Of a stretch of DNA of 64,000 nucleotides, positions 50,175-62,862 are shown one piece after another. This stretch comes from Gordionus sp. m RMFG-2023. Taxonomy: Eukaryota > Nematomorpha > Gordioida > Chordodea > Parachordodidae. The notes under the pieces were generated by a model. The model saw only the letters and a program-made list of their open reading frames with translations. It was not told the origin of the DNA and did not search any database. The position numbers and the translations under genes are program-made. The stretch lies in the NCBI RefSeq assembly GCF_954871325.1, contig NC_088776.1, positions 55,632,569 through 55,696,568 of the forward strand. The letters run 5' to 3'. Numbering within the stretch: position 1 is the stretch's first letter; each line of letters starts with the position of its first letter.

Positions 50175-50628
50175 TGAATTAGAATCGAATAGTACATTCT
50201 TTGTATTCGTTTAAAAAACGATTCGAATAATTTAATATTCGTATTAGAAAACGAATAGTAATATCTACCATTATTCGAAATTGATCGGGATACTGCGTGC
50301 TCCCCCACTTGCCGACTACATTCCTGCCTTTGTGTAATTTATAACTTGTTATGATATTTAAAAATACTAGCAAATAACAAATAAAAAGTTCAAATATTCC
50401 TTCAATTTCAGCTTCCGATATTTCCAAATTTGCGTTCCTCTGTCTGTCCATAATAGTATTATCTGCCAGATTGACAGGTTATCAAATAGAAATGACAAAT
50501 GTTCTATTTTATTTATTAAATATACCGAATAATTCTAATCGAATGAATAATTATTCGTACTCAGACAAAATAAATAATTTATTAGTCATTATTTGATTCG
50601 ATTAATCGAATCTTTTTTGAATAGGCCT
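50175..50628. mobile_element. Element with ATTCG-rich ends and a 90-codon minus ORF
   Basis: ATTCG, CGAAT and CGATTCGAATAA words crowd both ends (50185-50275 and 50520-50615) in roughly inverted order, suggesting terminal repeats. Inside, minus strand 50451-50179 encodes MDRQRNANLEISEAEIEGIF, a hydrophobic segment (ICYLLVFLNIITSY), then GKWGSTQYPDQFRIM. I do not recognise the protein. It may be a truncated transposase N-terminus. It lies in a protease intron. Confidence 0.45.
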
Positions 50629-51049
50629 AGAACAGATGGTATACATTTTAAAATATAAACGATAGGCTTAACTTTCCTTATAAATTTGATAGAAATTTGA
50701 TCAATGGAGGGAGAAAGGCATAACGTTGGAAATTTTTTTTCAGAGAATGCAGAATTCTTTTATTTAAAAGTTATATGTTTACTTGCCAAGGCCACACTGA
50801 AATGCTTGCCTCGTTTCCTCCAATTAATGCAATTTTTAAATTTTCTCCCGATTTTGACAATTCGAATGTTTGTTAAGATATCGACTAAAGCCCAAGATAT
50901 TCGATTTGTGCTGCAAATTAGAATTCATGGTAAGGCCCCAGCCGCCTGCTTATTATTTCAATTTCTCTCCCCCCCCCACTCCACCACGATTTTTGAAATA
51001 ATATTAATCTACCCTTTGTTTTCAGTTTTTTTAGCTGGCCCGTTTTGAG

Positions 51050-52000
51050 AAATCTTATCATCCTTACTACCACCGAAAAAATTTGTTCGAATAAATAAGT
51101 TAATTGCCCAACTGTTGTAATAAAATATAGTTTTATAATTTACAAATAATAAAAATGAGTGCGTAATATATTCCTGATATATTAAAGGAAAATAAATATG
51201 TAATAGATTTAGTGATATTAATCGTTTCTTTTAAATTTAAATTTTTTTTTGTTCATTTTTAAACTAATTTTTTAAATAGACATTTTAAAAATTATCAAAT
51301 TTTAGTTTAAAAAAAAAAATATTATGACGACTTTAAAAAAAATTTTAAATTTCTTTTCTATATATTAATTGCCAAGTCCAGCCCTTTCCGTTAAATTTTT
51401 TGTCCGCCCTTGCCCGCAGTCAGGTTTTCAGAGGGCGTGGGCTTTGCAGATCCCTGCACTATACTAATAAATTTAAAATATTTTAAAAGAAAAGCTTCTT
51501 ACCTATAACACCGGACTAGAAGACAAGAATAATTCAATCGAAAATTCCGAATTTATTGTAAATAATACTAATAAAATAATTATTTTATTAATAAACATTT
51601 TTTGAAACAGGATAAAAAAAGGAAATGAAAATGAGATGTGAAAATATAAAAAATAAATAAATAAAAAATAACTAATTTTAACCTGAAACGTTATTATCTA
51701 AGATTATTAATAATTTTCTATACCTTTTTTTTCCATCAAAAAATGAGCCTCTTCGTTAATTTTCGGTTTTTTTTAAAGAATTAATAAAATATTCATAAAG
51801 ATTTGATTATGTCTTAATATTCTTATAAATTAGAAGAAGAAAAAAAAATCACTAACACTTTTTTTTAGTTCAGTGGGAATAGATGGACTGGCTTTAAATG
51901 GTTCCTTTTTTCAAAATTTTTGTTTTTAGCCTTTTTAATGAAATAAATTAAAATTATAAATAATCATCAAAGTTTTTCTTTTTAAAAAAAATGTGAATGA
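51050..52000. other. AT-rich DNA with one GC-rich hAT end
   Basis: Mostly featureless. At 51375-51465, CCGCCCTTGCCCGCAGTCAG and GGCTTTGCAGATCCCTGCAC form one end of the TAGRGATCTGCAA family (read on the complement). Confidence 0.5.
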
Positions 52001-52007
52001 ACCAGGA

Positions 52008-52177
52008 ATTAGATTCTTGTTTTAAAATAAAAATTAATTTTTTAAAATAATATAAAATTTAAATTAGATTCTTGTTTTAAAATAAAAATTAATTTTTTAA
52101 AATAATATAAAATTTAAATTAGATTCTTGTTTTAAAATAAAAATTAATTTTTTAAAATAATATAAAATTTAAATTAG
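52008..52177. repeat. 55-bp minisatellite, three copies
   Basis: ATTAGATTCTTGTTTTAAAA starts at 52008, 52063 and 52118, then decays after ATTAG at 52173. The three copies are identical by eye, so the array is young or homogenised. Confidence 0.95.
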
Positions 52178-52239
52178 TTTAAATAAAAAGCATTCTTAAA
52201 ATTAAATATATAATCATAGATGTGAAAGAATTTTTTTTT

Positions 52240-52452
52240 TAAAAAAAATAAACCTGGGCTGGACCGAACCGTGAAAAATAAACCCGGGGTAGACCGAACC
52301 TAAGAATTTTTTCTAAAAACCGTGACCTGGCTGAAAAGTATTTATATATGCCCGGGCGGGCCGGGAGGAAAAAATTAAAAAATCCGGGTCTGGCCGAGAT
52401 TTTATTTGACAAATCCGTGGTCGGGCAAGTTCTTTGCAGATCTCTGATATAA
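52240..52452. repeat. GC-rich hAT-type MITE end
   Basis: CCTGGGCTGGACCGAACC, then CCCGGGGTAGACCGAACC as a near-direct repeat, GCCCGGGCGGGCCGGG, and the terminus TTGCAGATCTCTGA (52437-52450). Its complement, TCAGAGATCTGCAA, matches the family end. Confidence 0.6.
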
Positions 52453-52459
52453 TTTTGTC

Positions 52460-55240
52460 ATCGTTGAGACCAGGATTTTTTTTATTAATTTAAACAGTTA
52501 CTTAACAAGGCATTTTGTAGTGTATGTATAGTAATTAATAAGAGTTTGATTGGTATGCAAAATTTTGGTCAAAGTAGGGAGTTGCCCGCAGAATTATCGA
52601 GAGCCTAAATATGACAACTTTTACCGGAATATATATTATGTGCATCAAATACGGGAAGTCATAATGGGTTTGATAAATAAATTAGTAAAAGAGCGCGAAT
52701 TTATAATTTATCGATTAAATTAATTAATTTTTTGTTATGTTTGGAGACAATATAATTTGTCGGTTGTGGATAATTAAAATTTAATTCCACCACATGTCAC
52801 TTTTAGTTTTTTGAATGGTAAAAATATGATATTTACCACCCCTCCACCAAATCCTACATTCCCAGAAATATGTTTTATTCCATATTCATTTAAGAGCGAA
52901 AAAAAATATTTGGAGGTAAATTGCTTTTACCGACCTCGTTCATATAGACATAGTAAAAAATTAATATAAAAAATTAAGATAAAATAGAAGAAATGCCTTC
53001 ACCATCTATCCTCAAATTATCATGAACAAATGGAAGACGGGATTTTATTGCTCTAAAAAAATAAGTGCTAGAATGTTCCTATTTTTCAGCATATGGTTAT
53101 TTGTTATTCATTCAGAATTTAAAAACGCTCTTTAAATTAAAAAATAGATTTTTAATCTCTGAAGTATTTTTTTAAGAAGCTCACTCAACCAATTTTATTT
53201 TCAAATTTTGCTTAAAATTTCAAATATTTTTTGTAAAAAATCTTATATAAAGTTCTTTTGCGATTTTTAAGAATAAAAAAATGTTTCATGATGAAATCAG
53301 AAATTTAAAAAAAGAAGATTTTGTTATTAACCACAAATATTTTTGGCTCAAAATTTTGGGCAAAGAAAATCTTTGAAGATTTTTTTTCTAATTTTGATTA
53401 TACGTCATAATTAGATCGTTTTTTTGTAACTTAAGTTAATTTTTTGAGAAATGCAGTCAAAGTAAACAATTTATAAGGAATATTTAGTTAATTTTAACGT
53501 TCAAAAAACTATAAATAATTATTATCTCCCAGGGGTAACTTTCCAGCTTTATAATTCCCTAACCTTTAATTTCACTGGTGTCTGATTTGAAAATCAGTAA
53601 GGTACTAAATATTGGCATAAGTTTCGGAATTTGATCCAAAGTCGTTCCGCCGCAATTTAATTAATGAATCAATTTAGATACTTATTTTTAAAGACATTCA
53701 ATTTAAATTGAACTCTTCAGAATATAGCATTATAAAGTCCATTGTTTATTGGCTAGTTAAAATGAAGATGCTAATATACTAAAAAAAAATTAAAACTTGC
53801 ATATAGGGAACTTTATGATTTTAAAATGGCATCTGAATAAAATTAAAAATATTCGTAATCATAATGATCTATCTGTATTTTAACCATGCTTTAAAGATTT
53901 ATTAACTGATAAATTAAGCTTCTATACTTAAAAGTCTTCCCGCCATTTCTTACAAGAGCGCACTTTAATTGTAGATCCACGATAAGACTCCCATTTAGAA
54001 CTTGTTTAATTATTCTAAACAGTTTTTGAAAGAAGGGTAGTTTACTTGTCCAATTCAAATTTAGAATGAGATTTAAAATCTAGCCAATTATTATAAATAT
54101 TTGTTTGAGAATCATCCTTTGTAAAGGAGATTTAACAACCCCTGATATTTTTTTTTTAGTTTTGTTTAAAATAGGCGGGTAGTATTAAAGGGTCTCATTT
54201 GGAGGATCCAGTTGAATATTCCCGCTGGACTAGAATAAAATATTACGATTTAAATTTTCTTAATATGTCGAGTAGGGTCGTTTATTAACTGTACATATAT
54301 TTTCGATATCTGTTGCTGCTGAAATCTCGATTTTATTAAAATCATTTAATCTTATAAAGGATACGATCTTAAACTTCAATTTCACCAAAAATTAACTCTT
54401 CATTATTGGTTTATTCAATTTTCTTTCCTAACCTTCTTTTTTTACAAAAAATTTTTTTTTATGACCTTTCTATTTTGACAATTACATAATCTCATCAAAT
54501 CTATCTTTCTTTACAAAATATTTTTTTTTGGGAAAATTCCATATAAATTCCTTCGTAGTAGTAAGTATAAATATAATTTGTTGGGAAACGAAGCATATTG
54601 TGTTCATTTATTTTTCAAATGGTTGTGCCGATTATATTAATATTTAAGACAACAATTATTTTTACCTTATTCCTTTATGAATACTTTTCTTAGAAGTTTT
54701 ATTTTCTAGGACACAACTAAAAAAAAAGATCATTTTTGGCAATTATTTACCCTTTTATATATGGTAAATATACACATAAATAAATAATAAATAAAAATGA
54801 TACATTAATAATCAATATAATATTGGTACATAATTCTTCGAAATAAATAAAACAGCACTCAATCAAAAATCAAATTCATGCGCCATTGTTACAAATCCAA
54901 ATTATTGCGCGTAAAAAAAAATAGTAAAAAAAAATTCCGATTATATTTCAAAATATTTTTCTCAAGCTAAAAAAAAAGGGGGAGAGGGGGGAAGCGGAGG
55001 ATGGTCGAATTTCAAAAATAGATCAAACTTTTTATATCATTCTTTCTTAAAGAACTTTTGATGAAGTCAGTAAATTTTTTTGGCCAAAACATAAGCAATA
55101 TTTATGTAAAAAAATTTAAAAATATTCTTCAGTGTTACTTTTTTTAAAAAAAATATATAACTTATTATAATTATCAAATTTTACATAGTCAAATATTTAT
55201 TTTAAAATTCTTATAAAATGTTAATGTTTAAAGAAGAATA
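52460..55240. other. AT-rich intergenic DNA, no gene seen
   Basis: About 2.8 kb. No exon-like stretch was supported on either strand and no paired repeats were found by eye. Confidence 0.45.
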
Positions 55241-55241
55241 A

Positions 55242-58200
55242 TCATATATTTTTTTTCAGCATATTTCTCCATTTGTCTTTCAGATCGACGTTAGTTCGGC
55301 CAGGAAACTCGCCGCAAAAACTTTTCCAGTTATGACCTTATGGAAAATTTATATTATAAATTTAATATATTTTAAAAAAAACTTATATTTTTTCAATTCC
55401 TACTTTATTTAAAAAAATATTATTTCTAACACTTTTCTTCTTTTCTATTTCAATTTTCTTATATTTAATAATGATAGTTAAAGAAAAACATCTTTTTAAA
55501 TCTTAGAACATACCATGTTTATTCACCATGGAAAGCAATTTAGCCTCTTCCAATTTAGTCCAAATCTTTTTACCGTTTTTACTCTTAAAATCTTTCAATC
55601 GTGGAGGAAATATTTTGTGGTACCAATCATCATCGGAAGTTGGATGATTGATTCTGGGAACTTGCAATCGACTCCTTACTTATTTTTTTTATTATATCTA
55701 CTTTATTTGTAATTTAATAGCTAAAAAAATGATGTCTTATAATTTAAAGACAATTAAATATATTTGTGCCTAATTTGGGCTGTTTTACCGAAAAAATGGT
55801 ATGGTTCTATGTGTATATTAGAACAGATTGTTAGCTAATTTTTTATGTATAAACATCTTGGAATATAGATATAACATCATAATATGTTATAAAACAATTT
55901 TTTTTTATGGCGTTAAAATCGGATGATTTAAAATTTATTATTTACAGGAAGCCAAAAACCCATCTAAAAGATAGCCTGCTTTTATTTGCCACTACTGGTC
56001 CCCTCCTTAAAATAAGTTTGATAACATATTTTCAAGTGTTATTAATATTCCAAGATGGTAAAGCATCAAATCTGTAAATCTTGTGTCAATTTCAAAATAT
56101 GCACATATATAACCAGGCCATTTTAATATTGGTACCGCCCTAGTGTAATTAATTTTTTTTTATATGATGTCAAGGGCATAACAGATATCCTCGCTACCCT
56201 AGTAGGGTGAGAGTACAATTTAAGTTATGAATAAGGGTCCTACAAGAAATTTTAGGGGTTTTGCAAAGGGTCCTAAGATTTTTGCACTACATTTCTATAT
56301 CAAAATATTTAAATCTAAATTTATTGAAGTAACAGGGTATTAGATAGTAATGTATGTTTAGATAGTAATGTAGGTGTTTATTTATTGCTGTACTTTACAT
56401 GAGGGTGTGGTATTCTTAGGGTAATGACAAATCGGTATTTCAATTGAATCACATGATGTTAAACTGCTATCTTCTTTATCTGAAATAGATAAGGTTTAAA
56501 TGTGTAAAAAGGTGTAAACATAATAAGATCGCTAATTAACCATGTCAAGTTAAAACCCCTCTCCCAGCTCATCGAGAGGATCTAATTGTAAAAATTTTTT
56601 GGTGCAAATAGACTTAAATAATAATGATTTTTTTCAAAATAAGTTGAGCAAATTTTTTTTATATATAGCTAAATCATCTAAATGAATTGAGTGGTTGGTT
56701 AAGCTCTTGCAACATATTTTCTAAATATAAGTTGAATAATTTATATAAATTACTTTCAAAATTTTGCTTTTCTTTAGACTTCTTTTTCTCCTCATTGTTA
56801 GTTGCTAAATTCTCATCCTTTTAACCATTGATAAGTAAATAAAAAATGTTAGTGTAAAAATGTTAATTTTGAAGTTAAGCCTGTCATTTATAATTATACA
56901 AATTTTAGAAGCTAATTATTATATATCTTAATAAATTTCATAAATATTGATTTAAAACCACAGACTAATTAGATATATGAACTGCTTAACAAGCATTAAA
57001 AAAAGGTTAACCATATCTACCCTTTATATATTTGGATTAATAAATCTTCTTAATTTTTTAATAACCAAAGTCAAATATTTATTTTTATGTTCAAACAAAA
57101 ATAGAAATTATGTTATATATATGTATTATGTTTTCATTTTATAATCAGAAGAATAGGAAAAATTTATTTTATATTATTATTTGGATAAAATTTACTGCTA
57201 GCAAGAGGCCAATTTAAAGCTTTAAAATATTATTTTTTAAAAAAGCACCAGTTCTGGCTAGATTAAAAGTTTTGAATAGACTACAAAACATTTGAGAGTA
57301 GGTTGAAATTGATATTTAGAATTTTTTTTATTCCAAGGTGATATTTAATAACCTGGTTTTGTATGATAAAGGTTTTCGGTATTAGAACATTAAACATTTT
57401 AAAGTAGTTAGGAAGTGCCAAATTTTTTTCCCTCAATAGGGAAATTTGAAACTTTGATTTGGATTAGGAACAAATTGTATATTGAAAAATTTCAACGTTC
57501 TTAAAGCTAAATTGTTATTTAATTCATCTCTCTAAATTTTTATTTAAAATAATAATTCAAGTTTAATAAAATATTAGTTCTATAAAGCTTAGATATTATA
57601 AATGTTAAATATTATTAATCCTAATTTACATATAGTAGAATTTCATGGTTAAATCTTTATAGAAGATATGGTAAGTAGTCAATGTATCCATATATGTTAA
57701 AACTAACTTTGTTGGTTGACATGTCTGGGATATTTGTTAAGCTTTTTGATTTAATGAGTGTAAATTTTTTATTACTTTTATAACCTAGATTAAGATTATA
57801 ATCTTTGGTGTAATACAAGCTTGAAATCTTATTTAAAAAAGGGGGAATTCTAGTTTGATTATTTATGGCATCATTTGATAACATTTGTAATAAATTTTCC
57901 TATAAATTTATAACAATTATAAATTATTTTATAAAAGTACTTCTAGGTCAATAATAGTTGGTTCAACATATTGATAAAAAGGATTGTATGTTTTAATTTT
58001 TAAATTATTAATTATTTTTACAATTTTCTAGTTTAAAATAAATACATACAGATAATATAAGTTTAAAAATACCTTTAATTCATCTGAATTTTTATAAAAT
58101 TCCTCATCTTCACTTTTCCTATTAATATATTTTAGCTTTAAACCGTATATCATAGTAATTATTTTGTAACAGTCATGATTAAATTCAATAAGTTCTTTAT

Positions 58201-58589
58201 GATCTATATTTATAGATATAAATTTATTGAATGGATTAAAGTAAAAATTCTAAATATAAAATAAATATAAACGTTTTGAATAAGAATTCCCTAGAGTATA
58301 AGTCATAGATTCAAAAAGCCATTTAATAATTTGAGATGAAGGCAAATAATTTAAATTTTCAGATGATGGATGCATGTAGTCAAATGTATTAAATGAATGC
58401 TTCTACATTCTATCTTATATCCATAATAAATAGAAACCTGATGAGTTTTCGAAAACCTTAATATGTTACTTCCAAATTATTTAAGCGCAAAGATATATGA
58501 ATCTCTATTGAGTTTCTATATAGTTCTCTGTTAGTATGGTTTTGAACTCCGATTTTAGCATGTATAAATGTATTATTTGATTGGTTCAT
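55242..58589 (-). CDS. Predicted telobox Myb/SANT-domain protein (TRF-like C-terminus)
   Basis: Probable DNA-binding protein. Minus-strand exons whose phases fit: 58589-58470 (starts MNQSNNTFIHAK), 58402 to about 58250, 58249-58073, 57899-57708, 56817-56754 (DENLATNNEEKKKSKEKQ), 55678-55514, 55336-55242. The last two encode one Myb repeat: KKIWTKLEEAKLLSMVNKHG, then HNWKSFCGEFPGRTNVDLKD and KWRNM, with the three spaced aromatics (Trp, Trp, Trp). VDLKDKWRN matches the telobox of telomere-binding Myb proteins, and the frame stops eight codons after it starts to end (LKKNI-TGA). A C-terminal Myb also ends animal TRF1/TRF2. An AATAAA lies about 40 bp past the stop. Upstream exons are unrecognised, Asn/Lys/Tyr-rich, and no TRFH domain is identifiable. 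An in-frame TAG at 58252-58250 is unexplained, so 5' exons may belong elsewhere or the gene may be damaged. Confidence 0.6.
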
Positions 58590-59030
58590 AGAATACCAAT
58601 TTAACGAATAACATTTAAATATTATTCAAAAATTGCTTTGAAAAAATCAAGTAAATACGATTACTATATAATGCTATAAAATTTAAATTACTACTAGAAT
58701 TAACATAATATATTCGATAATATTTAATGTTTGATAAATAATAAATCTATATTATAAAAATAGTTGCAAAAACATAAACTAATTCAAATAAATTTATTTA
58801 GGATATTTGATTTGGAAAATAATAGCGTCTGGTGATTTTCTAAGAGGTTAAAAAAAATTCTGTGATTTCCTAAAACAGTGCTCCTATAAATATTATCTTT
58901 ATTAAATTATATATATATTATTTAATAAAATGAAATATAGCATATAATAAATCATTTTATAAGGGTGGAAGACAAAATTTGTAGTATATGATTACACATA
59001 TTAAATACTCAACAATTATATCTTCCCTTC
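58590..59030. other. AT-rich spacer
   Basis: No coding or repeat feature recognised between the predicted Myb gene and the Ty3/gypsy fossil. Confidence 0.4.
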
Positions 59031-61700
59031 CTCTTTTAGAAACCATTCTCATCAGGTGTTCCCGCGTTGGCCGACTATTGCTTGATTCGGCAACCTTCTC
59101 CATGGTGATAGAACAATTCATTGGCTATGGATAAATCTCAAAACCAATTTCCCTCCTGAAAACCGGATGTCCTAACTGGTTTGCATGTTTCCGCTTATCT
59201 TTGCCGTTCACTTCAATATCATAAGACAATTCCACTTTTCTGTTTAAGATAATACCTGGTACCTACTTGCGTCTCCCTCCGTACCCAAACCAATTGCCTT
59301 GCCTTAAAATTCCGCACCTCAACTGATTAATAATGGAAAATTTCTGCCTCCAAATTTATTCCTGATTGTTTTTTCTCAGATTAACTTTCCATTAGTTCAT
59401 GACCGACCTCAAACGGCGACTCAGTCATAATTATTTGCAAAAGTCTTACTTCATTATTAGGCTGAGTGGTTTTCCCGCATCATGTGACTTTAATGTTCCT
59501 ATTAAATATTTCCTCCAACCCGTTCATCTATGGATGACTGTCATTGCATTTTATATAATGTTATGACAAATATATTATTCAAATAACGTTGAATATTTTT
59601 AAAATATTTAAAATATAACAGTGATGTTGGTGATTACTGCTACTTCTACCCATTTTGATAACACATACACTAACACCAACCTATAGTTTTCTTCGGCTGG
59701 ATCTGCAACGCCGATATGTAAACTCTTCCATACCACTTCTGGAATGTTCCAAGAATAAAGGTGCACCTCTTTTACTGCCGATCTATTTTCCTGGCAGCCT
59801 TTGCAAGTTTGAATATATTTTTCAATATCTTGGGCGATTGAATGCCACCATACATAAAATTTGCAACAATCTTAATACCAGCAATTCCGGGATGTGCACT
59901 TTGAATTATTCTCAAAACCATGTTATGCAATTATTCTAGCATGATAATCCGATTGCTCCAGATTAACACAAATGAAAGTTTATTTCTTCGTACCCAAATT
60001 GTCAACGTTCTATCTCCTTCGGATCTATGTTTATATAATTCCAAACCTCGATCTAACATTGACATAAATTTTTGTAATTTAACCAAATGCAGATCTTCAA
60101 TCCTGTTTACTCGTATATAACGGTTATAACTCTCTCGATTTACACTCTTCTGGCTTACGAACAGTGCGAATTGGCTCTATGTTTTGCCAAATGCCCGATA
60201 GACTATTGAAAAGTTATAACATGATAATTTATTCCCCATCTTACCAAGAGATTATTTATTCTCTTTGATAGATTAAGATCTTCACCGAAAATTACCTTTA
60301 ATGTTTAAGATCGGTTAATAGAAGAAGCATCCTAATATAGACGTACTGATGAAATTTCTCTACACCAAACATTAAAGCAGATGCTTCAGGGTTAATTGAA
60401 GAGTATTTCTGCTCAGTTAGCGATAAAATTCTAGACGCGTAAGCGACTGGTCTTTTTATGTCATCCGATAAATATGAAGTAAAACTACATTTAATTTTAT
60501 CTGAGAATTCCCATTGTACTTTAATATTTGTAAACCGATATAGGGGTTTTAATTTCTCATAAAAATTAGGAACATTCTCGTTGAAATTTGTCAAACCTAA
60601 AATGTTAAGGGGTTACTCTGTCACTCAAAAATCACCATATACGATTACTACTTTTTTCATAATGTTTACTGTTGGTGTAACCCATTATACTCTTGCTAAG
60701 GTAGGATCAACTCTTTCTAGAACCCCTTACTTAACTAATCGTTTTAATTCATTTTCAATTAGTTACCTAAAAGGAAAAGGAACTCATCGAACTGGAAGTA
60801 CCCATAGCAATGAATCATCTTTGATAATGATCCGGGCTAGTTTATTTTAATAAAATTTTGATAATTCTTAATTATATCATTAAATTGTTAATCTATTGTT
60901 TGTGTGTTAACTAACTGTATCATAACTGGAACCTGAAAATTTAAACCAAACCTAATCATCCATGGTAGACCAAAAATTAGCATCTCGCTACTTTTCCTAA
61001 CCAACTGGAAGCATTTGTCTTTATCACTCTGCCGAAACCTCACATTAATCTATCCTGTTCCTAATAATGATTGCTTGTATATATGATAATAATTTCTCAG
61101 CCTTAAAAATTGTTGGTCCGCCCAATGATATCCAAATATTTTTATTTATGATTGACCACTGTGTACCTGAATCAAATTCCATGGTAAATAATTAACCATT
61201 GAACCAAACATTAATTGATGCTCTTAGCTGTGACACAGGAAATTTGGTCGTGAATTGAAATATTACTCCTTTAACGCTTTGCGAAATGGTCTACCATTCA
61301 GCGGCTATAGCATTTCGAATCGAAAGCTGGTATCTGTAGTATCTATCATGGTTGAGCCCTCAGTTATAGCTTTTAATATCCCTATAACTAATCGGGTAAC
61401 TGATATTGCGAAAAATATTATCATAAACTTTGTCTTCCTTATTGCCTCTTAGATTATTTCTCTTGACAACTGGTGTTATATTTCTACCAATCATATCCCC
61501 TATCAAATTATTTACATTATCACCAATAGTTATCTGGTCTCCCGAATCTTTATTCTTAATTTTGTTATGGATGCTATCTATTTCGACATTGCATTTATAA
61601 TTTAATAATATTTAATTGAATTCTTTGCTTTAAGTGAAACGGGTAAAATCAGATTTACATCCATGTTGAAGTTATATTTTTCTATGAAAATCAAATCCAA
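59030..61700 (-). mobile_element. Ty3/gypsy-type LTR retrotransposon fossil
   Basis: A minus-strand remnant. Parts in genomic order from high to low coordinate: gag-like region (about 61250-61700), protease-like region (about 61080-61200), reverse transcriptase/RNase H region (RNase H part about 60298-60594) and integrase with its zinc-binding region (about 59650-59940). Base composition is less AT-rich than the surroundings. It is clearly broken, with many breaks spread over all parts. No long terminal repeats were recognised. An old insertion judging by decay. A related gag-like scrap lies at 31060-31550. Confidence 0.8.
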
Positions 61701-61844
61701 CATGTTTCGATATTTTTTTTTACCTAATTAATTTCTACCATCCTCAGTTATAAGTATTTTTATTAAAATGTTGAAATTTCAGGGGGCATATTTTTTTTTA
61801 ATGTTTAATTAAATGATTTTAAATAACAAATAAAAGTTGTAAAT

Positions 61845-61916
61845 TTTTTAGCCCGCCCGACCACTTAGGGTGAGCATGGGCGGATGGACTAAAAACCCGC
61901 CCAGTGAAGACCTCTA
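61845..61916. repeat. Solo end of the TAGAGGTCT hAT family
   Basis: AAAACCCGCCCAGTGAAGAC, then CTCTAA, is the complement of TTAGAGGTCTTCACTGGGCG, the same terminus as the right end of 29345-30250. No partner end was found nearby. Confidence 0.7.
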
Positions 61917-61919
61917 ATC

Positions 61920-62860
61920 ACAACCCTTCTTAAAAGTATTTTGTAAGAATATGTTAGTCTTTTATCGTTTGAGAGTTCTAGCGCAGTTAAAGCTAGCAAA
62001 GCAGTAAATTGAATATATCTAATTTAATGCTTAATTTTTTTTTTCAAAAGCTAGAATTATTATCTTATCATAAGTAACTTGTTTTTAGCGTTACCTTTTT
62101 ATGAATATGTATCATTTTAGCGTAGCTAGGAAAGGGAGGGGGCAATACATCTAAAAGAGGATTCCGCTCTCCAGACCCTCCGTAGACCTTCAGTCATTTT
62201 GCTGGGCCTTCAGCCGGATTTATCTTAATCGTGTTTCATCTTCTTTTCCTGTATTAAATTTTTAGCAATATAATTGTTCATCATAATTAAAACAATACAA
62301 AATTAGACATTTAATATTTTTTTTATAGATTAATATTTTGAATTATTATACTTTTTTAACTATTTTATAAAGATAAATATAATATAAATAACTAATTTAA
62401 AAGAAAATAAATGATGATTTCTCTCAGTTCTAGGAATATAAGATGTATTTTAGCAATGAATTATATTTAAATGAGTTCTCATGTTATTCATAATTTAGAA
62501 TTAATTAATGAATGATGAGGTTTGTTTATTCTTTCAAATAAGAAATCAATTTATTAGTGAAATAAGATCGGTAATAATTTTTAATATAAATACTATTTGC
62601 TTTAATTATAAATGGTATATTAGATTAGTAATTATTAATTTTGCACAACATATAAATTGCACAAATTAAGAATATATTATTTTATCGTAAACACTTTCAG
62701 TATGAGATTATGAGTGTTATTGATTTATGTAACAAAATATAAATGTTAGGTTTGCTGTTGTTAAAAAAACTATAAATTTTATGGTTGCTTTTTTGAAGAA
62801 AAAAAACACATTTAGTTTAGACTTAATAAAAAATAAATAAACATAATATTGTTTGTGATA
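61920..62860. other. AT-rich DNA, no gene seen
   Basis: No exon-like stretch or RNA gene recognised. A slightly GC-richer patch at 62125-62225 has no supportable frame. Confidence 0.45.
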
Positions 62861-62862
62861 AC

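Larger units (their letters stand above)
45096..50900 (-). pseudogene. Trypsin-like serine protease (S1A), spliced, with two coding defects
   Basis: S1A proteases are usually secreted zymogens that cleave peptide bonds with a His-Asp-Ser triad. Exons seen on the minus strand: about 50900-50783 with the activation site IGGNEASISVWPWQ; 49983-49930 with SVLTAGHCK (catalytic His); about 48900-48771 with TIQHPDFN and LDNDIAILELENEISF (catalytic Asp); 47632-47487 with SKILHEV, SSIADNVICIDVGGRDGQ; and 45320-45096 with GDSGGLYPVALTVYGVIGI (catalytic Ser) and NVRKYINWID. Donors and acceptors are GT and AG. The exon carrying the Gly-Trp-Gly motif and the Cys partner region was not found. A one-base frame change lies near 48832 between HPDFNK and LDNDIAIL, and an in-frame TAA at 45207-45209 stands where the family has Tyr (QRV-stop-TNV). 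So this is a decayed gene or carries sequence errors. Confidence 0.75.

Noticed and set aside
50704-51048. 114-codon plus-strand frame
   Set aside because: It lies opposite the protease exon with IGGNEASISVWPWQ and shows no family resemblance, so it was judged a shadow.
58227-58252. A 23-base micro-intron that would remove the TAG in the Myb gene
   Set aside because: GTTTATA..TTTAG fits GT-AG but shifts the frame into an immediate stop, and other introns here are 67 bases or longer.
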